Source: Brachynemurus nebulosus (lineage: Eukaryota > Arthropoda > Insecta > Neuroptera > Myrmeleontidae). From it: a stretch of DNA of 64,000 bases. Both the position numbers and the translations under genes were made by a program. Below, in pieces: positions 25,250-36,851 of this stretch; positions within the stretch are counted from its first letter, which is position 1; each line of letters opens with the position of its first letter. Location: the NCBI GenBank assembly GCA_035578155.1, contig JAPWDM010000014.1, positions 6,436,001 to 6,500,000 of the forward strand, read 5' to 3'. The notes under the pieces were generated by a model, which did not search any database, was not told where the DNA came from, and saw only the letters and a program-made list of their open reading frames with translations.

Positions 25250-25560
25250 CTTCATATCTTTCTTCCTGTCTTCGTCACCCCACTTCCCCTTTCCCACTCT
25301 GTCACTCGTGCCCACACTCTGTACGTGGTATATGTTGAACATTTATGATTACACAAACGATCGTCACCAATGAAACTTAAACATGGAAAATAAATTGTTT
25401 TTATTGTAGACGCTGCTGCTGTTGCTGCCGTTGTTCAGGTAAAAATGAGTCCCCTGGTCTGGTCTGCTGCCGCACTAGTTAGGTGGAAATCATCGGAGTG
25501 CGCTCGGGTGTGAGAAAGAGTTATGAGCTGACGGTCGGTGTTCCGTGGGTACCATAAGTT
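25250..25560 (+). other. GC-richer, low-repeat patch with a possible 29-bp exon
   Basis: This patch is less AT-rich than its surroundings and shows no match to the repeats here. Within it, a pyrimidine-rich TTGTTTTTATTGTAG is followed by 29 bases of CTG/GCC-rich sequence (25410-25438) ending TTGTTCAG, then GTAAAAATGA. That gives good acceptor and donor consensus on both sides. In one frame the segment would read mostly Ala and Val, in another mostly Leu. Without a neighbouring exon this is only a candidate; a short (CTG)n-like run with fortuitous splice sites is an alternative. Confidence 0.25.
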
Positions 25561-26150
25561 AAGATAAAAGTATGTCGTGATGATGATAGTGTGCCATGCT
25601 GTATGAGAAAATATTATGGAGAAGGTAGAAGAAGGAGGTGGAAAGAATGTAATTTATTTTTACAACAATGTTGTACCTACCTAGTAGCACTAGTATTGCG
25701 GGTAGATATTTGTGGTTGTAGCTCACGTTATGTGATTTCTTCTGCAAATAAATAACTATATAATAGGTAAGTATAGTATTACAACTCTAAGAAAAAAGTA
25801 AACGTAATAAAATTTTACAAGTTGGATTTACACTATAGCAAAAAATGAAATAAATTATTTTCAATACGAAACTGCCCTCTTGCAGCAACATTCATAAATA
25901 TTATTTTTCAATTAAAAATAGAAAATAGTAATACAAAACACGATTTAGAAATATTAAATTATAATTTAAAACTATAGTTTTAAAAATTATATACATTCAT
26001 TTAACTTTTTAAATTATAATGCGTAATTAAATTAAGAATTTCATTTATTATTAAAATACATAATTCAGTTCTTAAAACATACACAGGATATTATAAATAA
26101 AAAAAAAAAAAGAATTGCACTTTACATTATAAAAAAAACTAATGTATACA
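25561..26150. other. AT-rich DNA, nothing recognised
   Basis: Poly-A and AT-rich sequence with a chance frame at 25559-25747 on the minus strand. Confidence 0.4.
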
Positions 26151-26155
26151 TAACG

Positions 26156-26880
26156 GTAAACAGCGTCAACGGCGTCAACAGTTCCATATAAAGTGTACTA
26201 GTTGTCAAAATAGTGTATTCTTTATTTTTTAACTTATATCAATTAGTTTTTCGGAATTATTCCTATAATCGTCAGGGAGTTAAGATCAAAAATTTTAGCC
26301 ACTTAAGCGGCTAACCCGAATTAACTCAGGTTGATGACATTTGTCGATTGTGCCGCCATTTTATCTATCGTGCTTGTCATATATCAAAATTTTAAATGGG
26401 GTAAGCTCCATATAGCTTCTATTTGTAACACATATTCCAATTTAATTTGCACAACACTTTTGATGCTGGCATGTAAAACAGCAACCGTCCAGTTTAACAA
26501 GCCGCTTAAAAGATTAAAATGGTTATCCAACCTGACTACAGCGCCACAGTCACTACTTTGTTTCCATTAGACTAAAGCCATTTTGTTTATATATTTATTT
26601 TGTTTCGAGCACCTCGTGATTCATTTTTAATTGTTATTAATTTTGATTCTTTTGTAACATTTTTCTAAATTTTGTGTAACACTGTTTTCTTAGTTTTATT
26701 ATTTTTTTTATTAATTTTTAAAAATTAAATATTAAAAATTAAAATTATTATGTATTTAAAGTAACACCTTGACGGTCGCTGACGTCATAAGACGTCAACT
26801 GAAACTTTACTAACTCACATATCACGTTGCACGACGTCAATAAATCCACATGAAGTGTATAAACGTCAAAATAATGTACC
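26156..26880 (+). repeat. Diverged direct repeats around a small inverted-repeat core
   Basis: 'GCGTCAACAGTTCCATATAA' with AGTGTACTAGTTGTCAAAAT at 26170-26215 and 'ACGTCAATAAATCCACATGA' with AGTGTATAAACGTCAAAAT at 26834-26875 are diverged direct copies. Between them, 'CTTAAGCGGCTAACCC' (26302) and the inverted 'CTTTTAAGCGGCTTG' (26501-26515) face each other. The 79-codon frame at 26331-26570 lies inside this core and has no recognisable domain. The direct copies could be terminal repeats of a decayed element. Confidence 0.4.
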
Positions 26881-27134
26881 ACTGGAAGTTGTGTCATTAA
26901 AGGTTATGATCGTCATGGTATTAATATTTTTTCAAAACTTAACTTTTCTTAAAATTTAATATATTTATTTTTGACTGTTCGTTTACTTTTTTTGATTTTG
27001 TAGAATTTAGAAATATTTTATCCTGAAATATCATCTAGAAAAATTTGGTTTCATTACTTCCAATAGTTTCAAACAAATTCAATAATAAACATGTGCTATT
27101 TCATAGGGAGTACAAGTAAATAAAAACTTTCAAA

Positions 27135-27706
27135 TAGGGTTTCCGATCTCTGGCCAAAAAATCGATCTTGTGGATCGATTCGAATCGTTAAACCAAAGAT
27201 CGATGCAGGAGAAAATCGGCTTACAAAAGATCGATCTGACAAAAATCGATTCAATTTTTGTACTTACAGAAAGTAAAAGAAATATAAAAGTTTGAATTAA
27301 GTGTTTTATTAGTAAATTACAAATCAGTTTCAAAAAAATTTGAATTTCCCTTTGAGGTTGAATTACTGAATTTAATATAAATAAAATATAATTCAAGTGG
27401 TTTCCAGTTTGCGCTAAAAATGTTACACGAATCAAAAATTTGACTCAATTTTCTATAAATGAATCATAAAAGTGGTAAAATTATTTGACAACATAAATAG
27501 TTAAAATATATTCTACAATAACTTTAAAAAATCATATTTTTATAAACAATATTCTAATTTAAATCTGAAAAAGATCGATCTCCGATCCCGTAAATTTTTC
27601 ACGATCTCTGTATCGATTTGGTCTTCAAAGAATCGATTCAAAAAATCGAAGATCGACTCTCCAAAAATCGATTTCCAATAAAATCGGATCGAGATCGGAA
27701 ACCCTA
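27135..27706. mobile_element. hAT MITE of the ATCGATC-rich family, TSD CTTTCAAA
   Basis: Both ends begin TAGGGTTTCCGATCTC when read inward, and the exact 8-bp duplication CTTTCAAA lies at 27127-27134 and 27707-27714. The arms are studded with GATCGAT/ATCGATT motifs in both orientations, while the middle is AT-rich. Frames of 101 and 72 codons on the minus strand span it without any transposase resemblance. Relatives: 22458-23198 (interrupted) and 37654-37932 (truncated). Confidence 0.9.
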
Positions 27707-28337
27707 CTTTCAAATGGTTGTACTGTAAAATTACAAAAATGTCACATAACTTCTTCATGCATTTGTCCTCTCAATTATAATTTTCGAGTGGTGTTTGTTG
27801 TTTTTTTTTTTTTTTTTATTTTATCTAAGTTTGTTTTTAATTTTTACTTATAAATAATGCTAGTAACTTTTTAATGTTTTCTTATATGTATTTCTACTTT
27901 AGTTTTCCATTAAATAGAATAATTTCTTAATAGTTGTCTAAAATGAATTGAATTTGTAGATATTTAACTCCAGGGTGACACGGTATAATCAGTAAGAGTT
28001 ATCAGTTACCACAAATCTGCCATCAGGTGAAGACTCCGTATCTCCATGGAGAGACACATTAAAAATACCGTATGCTAGTTTTTTTAGCTATGTAAATCCG
28101 ACTTAGTTTGACAGATTTTTGTGTGAGAGAGATAAGTAAATTGAACTGTCACTGTACAAGCTGCTTTTTTATCCTTGTCATCTTATTTAACCAATCATAT
28201 TTTTTTCAAAATTTTATTACCTTAACTTTTTTCTGGGAGTTGTAATATAATATATACGATGAGCGTTGTCGCATCAAACTTATTAGTGTACCATCAGTGC
28301 GATTTAAATAACGTGATTAAATGGAAAATATTTTAAA

Positions 28338-29298
28338 CTAAGTGTACCCGCAACGTCGTTCACGCATAAAATCAGTATAATAATTATAAAACATTTTCAT
28401 AGAACAATAGTTTTGCGTAAGGCATGCACACGCTCAAAATGGCATTTCTATTGCCCCGTGAGAATGAGACATTCTCTCGGGGTGAAAATTATCTTAAATG
28501 TTGACCCATGTAACAGGTTATCATCACACCCAATTTCATAAAAATTCGTTCAATAGTTTTTGCGTAATGTGTGTACATGCTCAAAATGGTTTTTCTATTT
28601 TTCCGTGGGAATGAGACATTTTTCCGGAATAAAAAGTATCTGAAATGTTGACCCTAGTAATAGGTTATCACCACACCAAATTTCATAAAAATCTGTTCAA
28701 TAGTTTTTGCGTAATGTGTACACATGCTCATAATGGTTCTTCTATTTTCCCGTGGGAATGAGACATTTTCCCGGAATAAAAAATATTTTAAATGTTGACC
28801 CAAGTAATAGAATATCACCATACCAAATTTCATAAAAATCCGTTCAATAATTTTTGTGTAATGTGTGCACATGCCTAAAATGGTTTTTCTATTTTCCCGT
28901 AGGAATGAGACATTTTCCCAGAATAAAATATATTTTAAATGTTCTCCCAAGTAATAGGTTATCACCACACCAAATTTCATAAAAATCCGTTTAATAGTTT
29001 TTGCGTAATGTGTGCACATGCTCAAAATGGTTTTTCTATTTTCCCGTGGGAATAAGATATTTTTCCGGAGTAAAAAGTATCTTAGATGTTGGCCCAAGTA
29101 ATAAGTGATCATCACACCAAATGTCATTAAAATCTGTCTAGTAGTTTTTGCGTGGTCAGACCGACAGACAGAAAGACAGACAACCATACAGACAGACAGA
29201 CAGACAAAAATTTTAAAAATCGCTGTTTTGATCTATAATTTTCAAAAAATATTCCATGTAGAGAAACGGTCTCATTACAGTTTTATTATATGTATAGA
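28338..29298 (-). mobile_element. Non-autonomous Helitron with 147-bp minisatellite, copy 1
   Basis: Read on the minus strand it begins TCTATACATATAATAAAACT (just after A) and ends with a GCGGGTACACTTAG phrase before T, preceded by an imperfect CGTGA...TTGCG hairpin. This is the Helitron plan: 5' TC, 3' hairpin, CTAG-like end, insertion between A and T. The CTAG is degraded to CTTAG. Inside are a GACA-type microsatellite (29160-29206) and five copies of a unit with exact 147-bp spacing (marker TAAYAG at 28511, 28658, 28805, 28952 and 29099). The 177-codon minus-strand frame at 28654-29187 is a translation of this minisatellite, not a recognised protein. No Rep/helicase. Confidence 0.75.
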
Positions 29299-29299
29299 T

Positions 29300-30600
29300 T
29301 ATCTTCCGGGGTACTTTACGAATATTTCTAAGAAAAACAACACGGAATAGTAAAATATAAAAATAATGCAAGCAAATTTCGTGAATAAATTTTTGAAGAC
29401 AATCACTCCTAATACAGTCATTTCAATCAAAAAAGGAATAATATTGTCTTTAATAGGGCTAATATTATCTCCTTTTGAAGTAGAAACTTCCTTAGACGCG
29501 CTGAGCGTGTTCTGGATGGGTAAAATCCTGTGTGTTCGTATCATCAACATGCTGTAATGTCAATATAACTGTAGCTATAAGGGTAACGTGTTGTGCAACA
29601 TTAGTGCTGTGTATATCTGTTATTTCATGGTTTCAACTTTTCACTTCTGTCAGTAGCCTCCACGACTGCATAGTTTTTTTTTTTATTAAACTAACACTCT
29701 GGAGTTCTCTAGATGGTCGATATTTTGATTCTGTTCGAGTCCGTTCAAAAGTCAATATTTTGAGAGATATTTTGTTTGGAATTCTACTGCTTCAAGGTTT
29801 AATTGCGTTTTGTTCGAAACCATGTTTTTCAAGTTTACCATAGCTCTAGTGTCCCCCAAAACTTAGAAACAATTTTTCAAAATAGAATAAAAGTTCGGGC
29901 AAATAATTCGAAGATGGGTAGTCATAGAAAAATTCTAAAAATATATTCAAATTTTACGTAAGAAAGTGCTCTATGAATGTACAGATGAAAATACTAGTGT
30001 TCTTATTAGTAAGAAGTTTTTTTGGCTCTAGTTCCTAAACCACATGGAATTTGGAATGTTTGGAGATAATATTTAACGCGTTTAACACTTCTGCATAATT
30101 TGTCTAATTTAACCGAAACTCTATCTTTCACCGTTTACGAGATTCCCATGTTGACTATTTTATTAGAGACACTCTGTAGAGTAAATATATTTATTATTTA
30201 AATTTAAGGAAAATTAACTAAAAACGTATTTAAATATTTATTCCTATCTAATTTTTAAGTACATAACAGCTATAATTATTATTTGATGTAGTTAGAAATG
30301 TAATTTTAAAGTTTAATTTTAAAACGTAATTACCTGCAACTGACGAAACTCGACGCTATTTAACTAAATAGCTTTCAAACGGTAGTGAACAAATTATAAA
30401 CAATGTACAAACAATTAAAAATAAAGTTAGCAATGAATTTCAGTAAAATGTTGGCGACAGTTTTCAAAATTTTCATATAAATTTAAAAATTAGATAGACG
30501 AATATGAAATCTGATTTGATTTTTGGGTAACTACTAATAATGAGTTTTGACGTTAACTTTTAAATTTAATTGGCTTTGGTCTATATTAGAAAAATTCAGT
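29300..30600. other. Mostly unassigned, with a dispersed-repeat copy
   Basis: 30010-30178 matches 15440-15805, including 'ACCGTTTACGAGATTCCCATG'. Frames at 29299-29843 on both strands have no known domain. The remainder is AT-rich. Confidence 0.4.
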
Positions 30601-30603
30601 TAC

Positions 30604-30660
30604 TATACTTCCGGTGCCATGAAGACATATGAGCCCGCGACTGTGGTAGAAATTTCTTCA
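30604..30660 (+). repeat. Fragment of the TA-tract repeat
   Basis: 'GCCCGCGACTGTGGTAGAAATTTCTT' in two adjoining pieces (GCCCGCGACTGTGG, TAGAAATTTCTT) corresponds to the left block of the repeats at 24267 and 35660. The TA tract is absent here. Confidence 0.4.
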
Positions 30661-30997
30661 ACTTTTTTTTTTCGTTTGTGTTTTGTTTTGGTTTTGTTCA
30701 TTGTTCCTGTTTTGTCAGTTTTATAAAATCAATTTAAAGCAGCATTCTAGTCTAAAATTTTTTAAAATTCGATATTTTTTGTTTCGTTATTTAAAAATAT
30801 AGACCCTTAAAAATGTGACCTCAAAAAGAAACTTAAAAATTTTTAAAATTTACAAAGTTATAGCCATTCGAATACGGTAGGTTTTGGTATCAGGTATTAT
30901 ACTTCAAAACTTTAAATGCATTTTTCTTGGAATTACATTTTTCAAGCTGGTCGACATGATATCTCGAGTTCTATTTATCCAATCGACTCTGAATTTG

Positions 30998-31018
30998 GCA
31001 CGTACCTTCAGTACGTGC
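30998..31018. other. Perfect 8-bp stem hairpin
   Basis: GCACGTAC and GTACGTGC flank a CTTCA loop. An isolated strong hairpin in AT-rich DNA; it could be a Helitron 3' hairpin relic, but no CTAG follows at the usual distance. Confidence 0.45.
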
Positions 31019-31050
31019 TACTCTATGGTAAGCACTATATAAGTATATTT

Positions 31051-31610
31051 CTAGCGTAGGCAGGCAAAAGTAGTTAAGTCCAAAAGTTACAGTAGAGAGT
31101 AAAAACTAAAATGAAATGCAGGCAACATCAGTTTATTTGAATTATCTTCAAGTTTACTTGACATTTTGTAAATTTTTTTTAATCAATTACTTTCTTAACA
31201 TGTAACACAGTAAATCATAAAAAAAAGAAACCTTAAACTAAAAATTTTGAAGACATTTTTATGAACTTAACATATAAAAAACAACAATAAATTTCATTAA
31301 TAAAAACCATTTGTGGACTTAGCCAGTTAGAACGGGTAGTTATTGACATAAAAATATATTTCCAATTTAATTAAACAATGTACTTATTTATTATTTTATT
31401 AAGAATTTAAAGAATTTAACTTGTTTTGTTAGTTTCTGAAAAGAATTTTTTTATAACAAGTGCATAAAAATTGATGTTAGGGGTGGAATTGACTTTTCCT
31501 CTTTTAGAAATATATGAGATAGACTCTCTTGGTCCTTATTATAAAATCAAAAAGAAATAAATAAAAATATATATAAAATGGATTTAACTACTTTTGTCTG
31601 TTTGCGCTAG
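31051..31610. mobile_element. TIR element, CTAGCG-ended
   Basis: The left end CTAGCGTAGGCAGGCAAAAG plus TAGTTAAGTCCA and the inverted right end CTAGCGCAAACAGACAAAAG plus TAGTTAAATCCA form terminal repeats of about 33 bp. The interior is AT-rich with no open frame. ATTT occurs just outside both ends but the duplication length is uncertain, so the superfamily is open. Confidence 0.7.
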
Positions 31611-31619
31611 ATTTGTAAG

Positions 31620-33145
31620 TATAGTTTTTCAATATTTAAATGAGATAACCTTTTAAGTACGGCAATAATCAGCAGTATTGTTCGCAGCATGTTACCTACT
31701 TATCTATATGAATGCAGAAAGAAATCGTCGCTTGTAAAACAGGTAACAAATTTAAATACAATTGGAGTGAACATAGGGTGATATTTGTTGTAAGCAATAA
31801 AATAATTTAACATCTTGAAAGTTTATGGTCACTAATAACACCCTCTCGAAAAGTCATCCCAAAAATTGTTGGAAAAGGTATACAAGTAAGCACTATATTT
31901 GTTGTAAATAAGTATACAAATCCCAAAATTATGTTAGCCAGCAGCGCAACACATCACTTTTTTGCATGGCTATATTTAAATGGCTATAAATCCTTGATAT
32001 TTTTTTTGTAAATCAATTCCTAAAAAAATCCGATATTTTTGTTCTCTGTAGACTAGAGAACCCCCTTAAACCACATACACAAGGTTAATGATATGCAAAC
32101 GAAACATAAATTGTGATGTATTGAAATTTTCCAAGAGGAAATTTATTAATTTTATCGATGGGAATTTGTCACACTGATGATGAAAAATGGCTACCCTAAT
32201 GTATCCCATATATTCATATGATAGTTAATACTTAATGTTGGTACCTATACCCTATACTTGATGGTGTACAGTGTAAAATATAGATAGTACTCCTATGTAT
32301 ATGTATGTATATTCTTATAAAATGTATGTGATTGACCTGCTAGCTGCTAGAGAAAAATTGACACAATAAAAGATAAACGAGGAATGGGGAATATGAATGA
32401 GGTATCATTTAGATAGGACTGGCAATATTTTATATATTTAAACAATAATTTTTATACAAAAAACAAACCGTATGTACACACATAATGGTGGCATTATCAG
32501 TGAGGAAAAATATGGGCGGATAACTTCGGGGAAATTTATGTGCCCTTCTGTACGACTAAAAAAAAAAAAAATAATATCGATTATACAAATAAGAATGAAA
32601 TTAGAGTTGTATATTTTTGGATATAATCAAAATGTGATCCTTTATGGCGGTTTTGAACGCTAAAGACTGAAATACGAAGACGTTTTGAAAGTAAAAATAA
32701 CACAGGCCTGCGAAATTTGACTTTTTTCCCTCTTCTAAAAATTATGGTTTTTTTTTTGTTTTAAATATCTAGGTATGTTAAATGAAAATACAGCTCTGTT
32801 TTTTTTTTAGCACATCCAGATTTTTTTTTATTGATGACATGCATACTTTAAAATTTTGTAACAATTATTATGAAAATATAAAAATTAATGAATTTAAAAT
32901 TAAATTTTTACTCAAAAAACCAACAGTATTAGTTGAAAAGAATGCTAAGGAAACTGAGCAAATTAAAAAGACTTATAATATTTTTTTCTACTTTCTTCAA
33001 AACTCCTGTTCAATCTATTTCTCTTATGCTTTCTATCCGGTTTATCTCTCTTCAACATCCAACAGTAATCTGCTATCATGTCTGCGCCCCACCTTCCGTG
33101 GTATCTGCTCTCCATAACCTTTATAGTGTTTATAGTGTTTATACC
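31620..33145. other. AT-rich DNA, nothing recognised
   Basis: Frames at 32472-32663, 32782-33117 and 32933-33178 show no known motif. Near 33120 there is a short TATAGTGTT tandem. No RNA gene or element end was recognised. Confidence 0.35.
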
Positions 33146-33148
33146 TTG

Positions 33149-33360
33149 TTGGTTTTCTATTTCAGCCGTGAAAATTAGTTGGCAGAAAAGGAGTTGAATT
33201 TATCTAGAATGTGTTCTACACTATCATATGGCACAGCTGTCGACCATCATACGTCGACGATTTACTTACAGCTGTGCCATATGATGGTGTAGAACACATT
33301 TTAGATAAATTCAACTCCTTTTCTGACCAACTAATTTTCACGGCTGAAATAGAAAACCAA
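33149..33360. repeat. Inverted repeat at the 5' end of the Penelope relic
   Basis: Bases 33149-33240 are an inverted copy of 33268-33360 with few mismatches, around a 27-bp spacer. The right arm is coding sequence of the reverse transcriptase just past the YVDD motif, so the left arm is an antisense duplicate of coding sequence, not an independent terminal repeat. This looks like a 5' inversion made during insertion. Confidence 0.85.
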
Positions 33361-34183
33361 AAACAAATACCTTTCCTAGACATAAACATAAACAGAGATA
33401 GTAACAATGTACTTACCACTACGTGGTACAAAAAATTATACTGTTCGTCCAGACTGATCAATTGGCATTCGAAACATCCTTTTACATTAAAACCTAATAT
33501 TGCCTAAAATTTAATAAATCAGGCGTTCAGGCTTTCGCATCCCATCCACCGTCCAAAGGCTCTGTCTCTAACCAAATCTATTTTAAATAAAAATAATTAC
33601 CTCGACGACCTTTGTAAACAAACTAGTAAGAGACATCACACATTCATTTTACAACAACCAGTCGTCCCACACTGACAAGACTATCACCAAAAAGACATAT
33701 ATTAAAATTCCGTATATAAACAGTCAAGTACCATCACTTTCCCGTTTCCTTAAATCACACAACTACAATACTACCTATAGTTATCCTAATTCCATAAAAG
33801 ATATGCTCCACTCAAAATTAAAACTACCAACACCTACCAACATGAAAAACAATGTAGTCTACATAGTGCATTGCCAATTTTGCCCAAGTATGTATGTAGG
33901 ACAAACTTCAGGGCCACTAGCAAAACGTTTAAAACAACACTAATGGGACATTAGAAGAGGAGAAGAGAAAACTGGCCTGTCTCAACATTCCATCTCTATG
34001 GATCATCGTTTTGATTTTGACAACGCGAGCATATTACAAAAAGAAGGGAACTACAAAAGACGGTGTAATATCGAAAATTTGTGGATCGCTACCGAAAACC
34101 AAAACATCAACAATCAGAATGACACTTCATATACTAACAACTATGAGTCCATCTGTTGTACAGCACCACAACTACTGAAATAG
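33250..34183 (+). pseudogene. Penelope-like element polyprotein fragment (RT + GIY-YIG)
   Basis: Penelope-like retroelements encode a reverse transcriptase followed by a GIY-YIG endonuclease. The fragment opens at the RT catalytic motif YVDDLL (codon 1 at 33250) and continues through FTAEIENQKQIPFLDI, typical of this family, then NLINQAFRLSHP. Further on, VVYIVHCQFCPSMYVGQTS shows the GIY-YIG signature with the inserted CxxC pair characteristic of Penelope endonucleases, followed by PLAKRLKQH. The frame is broken by stops at 33505, 33673 and 33941 and a frameshift between about 33675 and 33690. The N-terminal RT domains are missing; the element is 5'-truncated at the inverted repeat. An inactive copy. 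Confidence 0.9.
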
Positions 34184-34523
34184 ACCATGTGTTACGCATA
34201 AACAAAAATCCGGTTTCTTTTGTTCTAGCTGATTAAAACTCATTGTGTTACTTTGTATCAAAAATGTTCCGCTTACTTATATTTCAATATTCAAAATTTT
34301 ACAAATTTTATAATTTTTAACAATTTAACTTTTGTTTTTATACTGACGACATTATAATTTTTGTTTTAATTTTAACATTTTGATTCATGTGTATTCTTTG
34401 TGTAATTATGACAATCTCTAGCACATGTAAATACTTAACTTTACATATATTCATTTCGTTTCGGTAATTTTTTCTTATAATTTTTATTTTGATTTTATGT
34501 ATTTAGTTTTTTTCAAACAAAAT

Positions 34524-34568
34524 ATTTGCCTGATGATGAAAGTTTAATGTTTTCGAAACGTCGCAAAT
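34524..34568 (+). ncRNA. Hammerhead ribozyme-like motif of the Penelope-like element
   Basis: Penelope-like elements are known to carry minimal type I hammerhead ribozymes. Here stem I is ATTTGC (34524-34529) paired with GCAAAT (34563-34568). The core CTGATGA spans 34530-34536. Stem II is GAAA (34538-34541) paired with TTTC (34551-34554). GAAAC begins at 34555, and GTC gives a predicted cleavage after C34562. Stem III reads ACGT with no loop, so it can only pair between two molecules, as proposed for minimal dimeric hammerheads. Base T34537 leaves the first stem II position unpaired, so activity may be reduced. It lies about 340 bp past the endonuclease frame, in the expected 3' region. Confidence 0.65.
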
Positions 34569-35655
34569 AAACACTTAATTTTTATTAGTAGCTGTTGGCG
34601 ATTTTGCTCCAAAACCTTAACCTTCAATTATCTAACCAAATCACCTAATCCCCCTTTTGACAAGATGTCTCTTTGGAACGCTTATAGTTCCGAGCTCTAC
34701 AAAAAACTGAAGCTTCAGATGAAAATCTATATTTATGGAAATAATTTTTGAAGGCTGCCACGTCGAAATCACATAAATTTTATGTTGTTGAAAAGGTTAA
34801 GGAAAAATATTTTGTAATTGTTCCTGTTTAGCAAATTTGTCCCCACTATAGAATATAACAACCGGAAAAATTTTAATTAAGTTTTTCATACCCATACGCA
34901 CAATACACATAAGGATTTTGTTGTGCAGGTTGGCTACCTCGATTTTCACCAACCACTTAATTTTAAATTGAAAATTTTCTATACAAACATAATTTAGTTA
35001 GTTAACGTAATTAAATAATGTGGTTTGTGTTAACAGTTTTATATCTACTTTTAGGTCACATCACCTAAATACTATGTTGCGGTTTTATCTACGAAATACA
35101 CTGAGGTAAATATTTATTGAAAATCTACATCAAAATAAACATGTCTACATGAAACCGAAATTATTATTTACCTTTTTACCATATGTGTTTATTCAAAATT
35201 GATTCTATTGAAAACACTATTTAATAAGTAGATCATAATTAGAAACAATGGTAGTGGTAAGAGAGCTAGAACACTAATTGCTTATTTCTTTCTATAGAAA
35301 TGAATAAATAATCATATTTATTATTATCAGCATAGGGCGGATGAAATAATTTTTCACAGGACCGGCTTAACGATTTCAGTGTAATATTGTTAGACTGTTT
35401 GTGTTTATGTATGAGTCTGTGAGAGCAAATAATGTTCCTTTATATACATACATACATAAGCTGATTAAATTAAAGAGAATTAACATATATTTTAGAAAAT
35501 ATTACTAATTTTTCCTTCTAAAATATTCATACAAAAATATCTTGCCAACAAACTATACACAAATGAAAGTATATTAAGAAAGAAAGATGTAAGCTTAATA
35601 ATGTGTTATCTAATAAAATATTATGTAGGTATTTATTTCTTTTTACTAACTAATA
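34569..35655. other. Penelope 3' tail then AT-rich DNA
   Basis: The retroelement may end near 34610, since 'CGATTTTGCTCCAAAA' here also occurs at 39764-39779. No target duplication was resolved because the 5' end is rearranged. The remainder is unassigned. Confidence 0.4.
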
Positions 35656-35659
35656 TTTT

Positions 35660-35781
35660 TTTAGCGAATTTTCAGAATGAAAATTTAGCTATTACAGCAG
35701 CTCTTATGTAAGACCTAAGCCCGGGACTATGGCAGAAATTTGTTTTGGAGCCTCTAGAACCCGAAAATCTACTTCACTAAA

Positions 35782-35849
<68 letters not shown>

Positions 35850-36110
35850 TTATGTGTGTACGCGATAACTGTCGAACGAAACACCCAACTGGTATGAAAT
35901 TTGGTGAAAACCTTGCAATCTCCCAATCGTTGGATGAGTTCGTTAGTCAGACACGTCGGATGCCCGGAAGTAGGTTTTTTGGGCACTTTTGGCAAAAAGT
36001 GTCTAAAGTGCTAAAAACATTAGAATTCAAAGGTTTTTTTTTATACCATTGCAAAAAGCACATGAAATTGAACAAAAAACGTCCTTAGAGCGATACTTGT
36101 TTGTCAACTG
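35660..36110 (+). repeat. Dispersed repeat built around a TA tract, copy 2
   Basis: Matches 24267-24840 block by block (see there), including 'CAGACACGTCGGATGCC' at 35948. The frames at 35729-36088 and 35777-35995 read through the TA tract and are shadows. Confidence 0.7.
35785..35845. repeat. (TA)n microsatellite
   Basis: An uninterrupted TA tract of about 60 bp inside the dispersed repeat. Confidence 0.97.
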
Positions 36111-36851
36111 GTTCTCCAAAAAAATTAAAAATTATTTACAAAATTTTGGGTTAAAGATTTTTTGTCTTTGTCTAACACCAGCTTAACATACTCCATATTA
36201 TTTACTTTAATTACATGTATACCGTAGACTGCGTTTAGATTGCCCTGAATATGTATTAAAAATTTTTGATCCGATTGTTTTTAAAATACTAAAAATAATA
36301 TCTAAAAATTATAAGAGAATCATTATATAATGAAATTTTGACCAATTATACTATAATTTTTCTTTAATCGAATAAATCTTTTATATTATCTGTGAGCATA
36401 AACGGGATTTTATATATCTATAAACAAACTAGACAACTGTCAATATGTATCTAGATTGTCATTTTGTTTTTGTTTTGAATTCAAATGATATAAGGCGTTC
36501 TAAAACGAAACTCACCTAATTCGTACAAAACGAGTTATTCAACAAAAAAAAACTGGAAAAGACAAGTTTTATCACAAATTACTAGCTAGGCCAGTTTTGC
36601 TATAACTATAATTTGAAGTAAACCCCTGTTTGATTAAACTTCTAAGCAATGCAAACTGAAGAATTCAATTTCCATCACCAATTCATTTTCGATCAAAAGT
36701 AAAAAAGGTTAGTTTTAGTTTCAACGCCTCATATTATTTCTACTGAAAAATGATAAATTTTTGACATTTGACATTTTGTAATATAAGTAGTATCTCAGAA
36801 TGTCACAACCATTAAAATTCCATATTTTTTCAAATATGAAGAAGGGAATAT

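Noticed and set aside
28654..29187. 177-codon minus-strand frame with repeated peptide
   Set aside because: It is a translation of the 147-bp Helitron minisatellite, and the repeat pattern fully explains it.
30998..31018. Helitron 3' terminus
   Set aside because: The hairpin is perfect but no CTAG lies at the usual distance downstream on either strand.
32782..33178. Upstream coding part of the Penelope-like element
   Set aside because: The frames do not show RT motifs, and the element is cut off at the inverted repeat beginning at 33149.
35729..36088. 119-codon frame with Ile-Tyr repeats
   Set aside because: Same cause as the 24 kb frame: TA tract plus repeat flanks.
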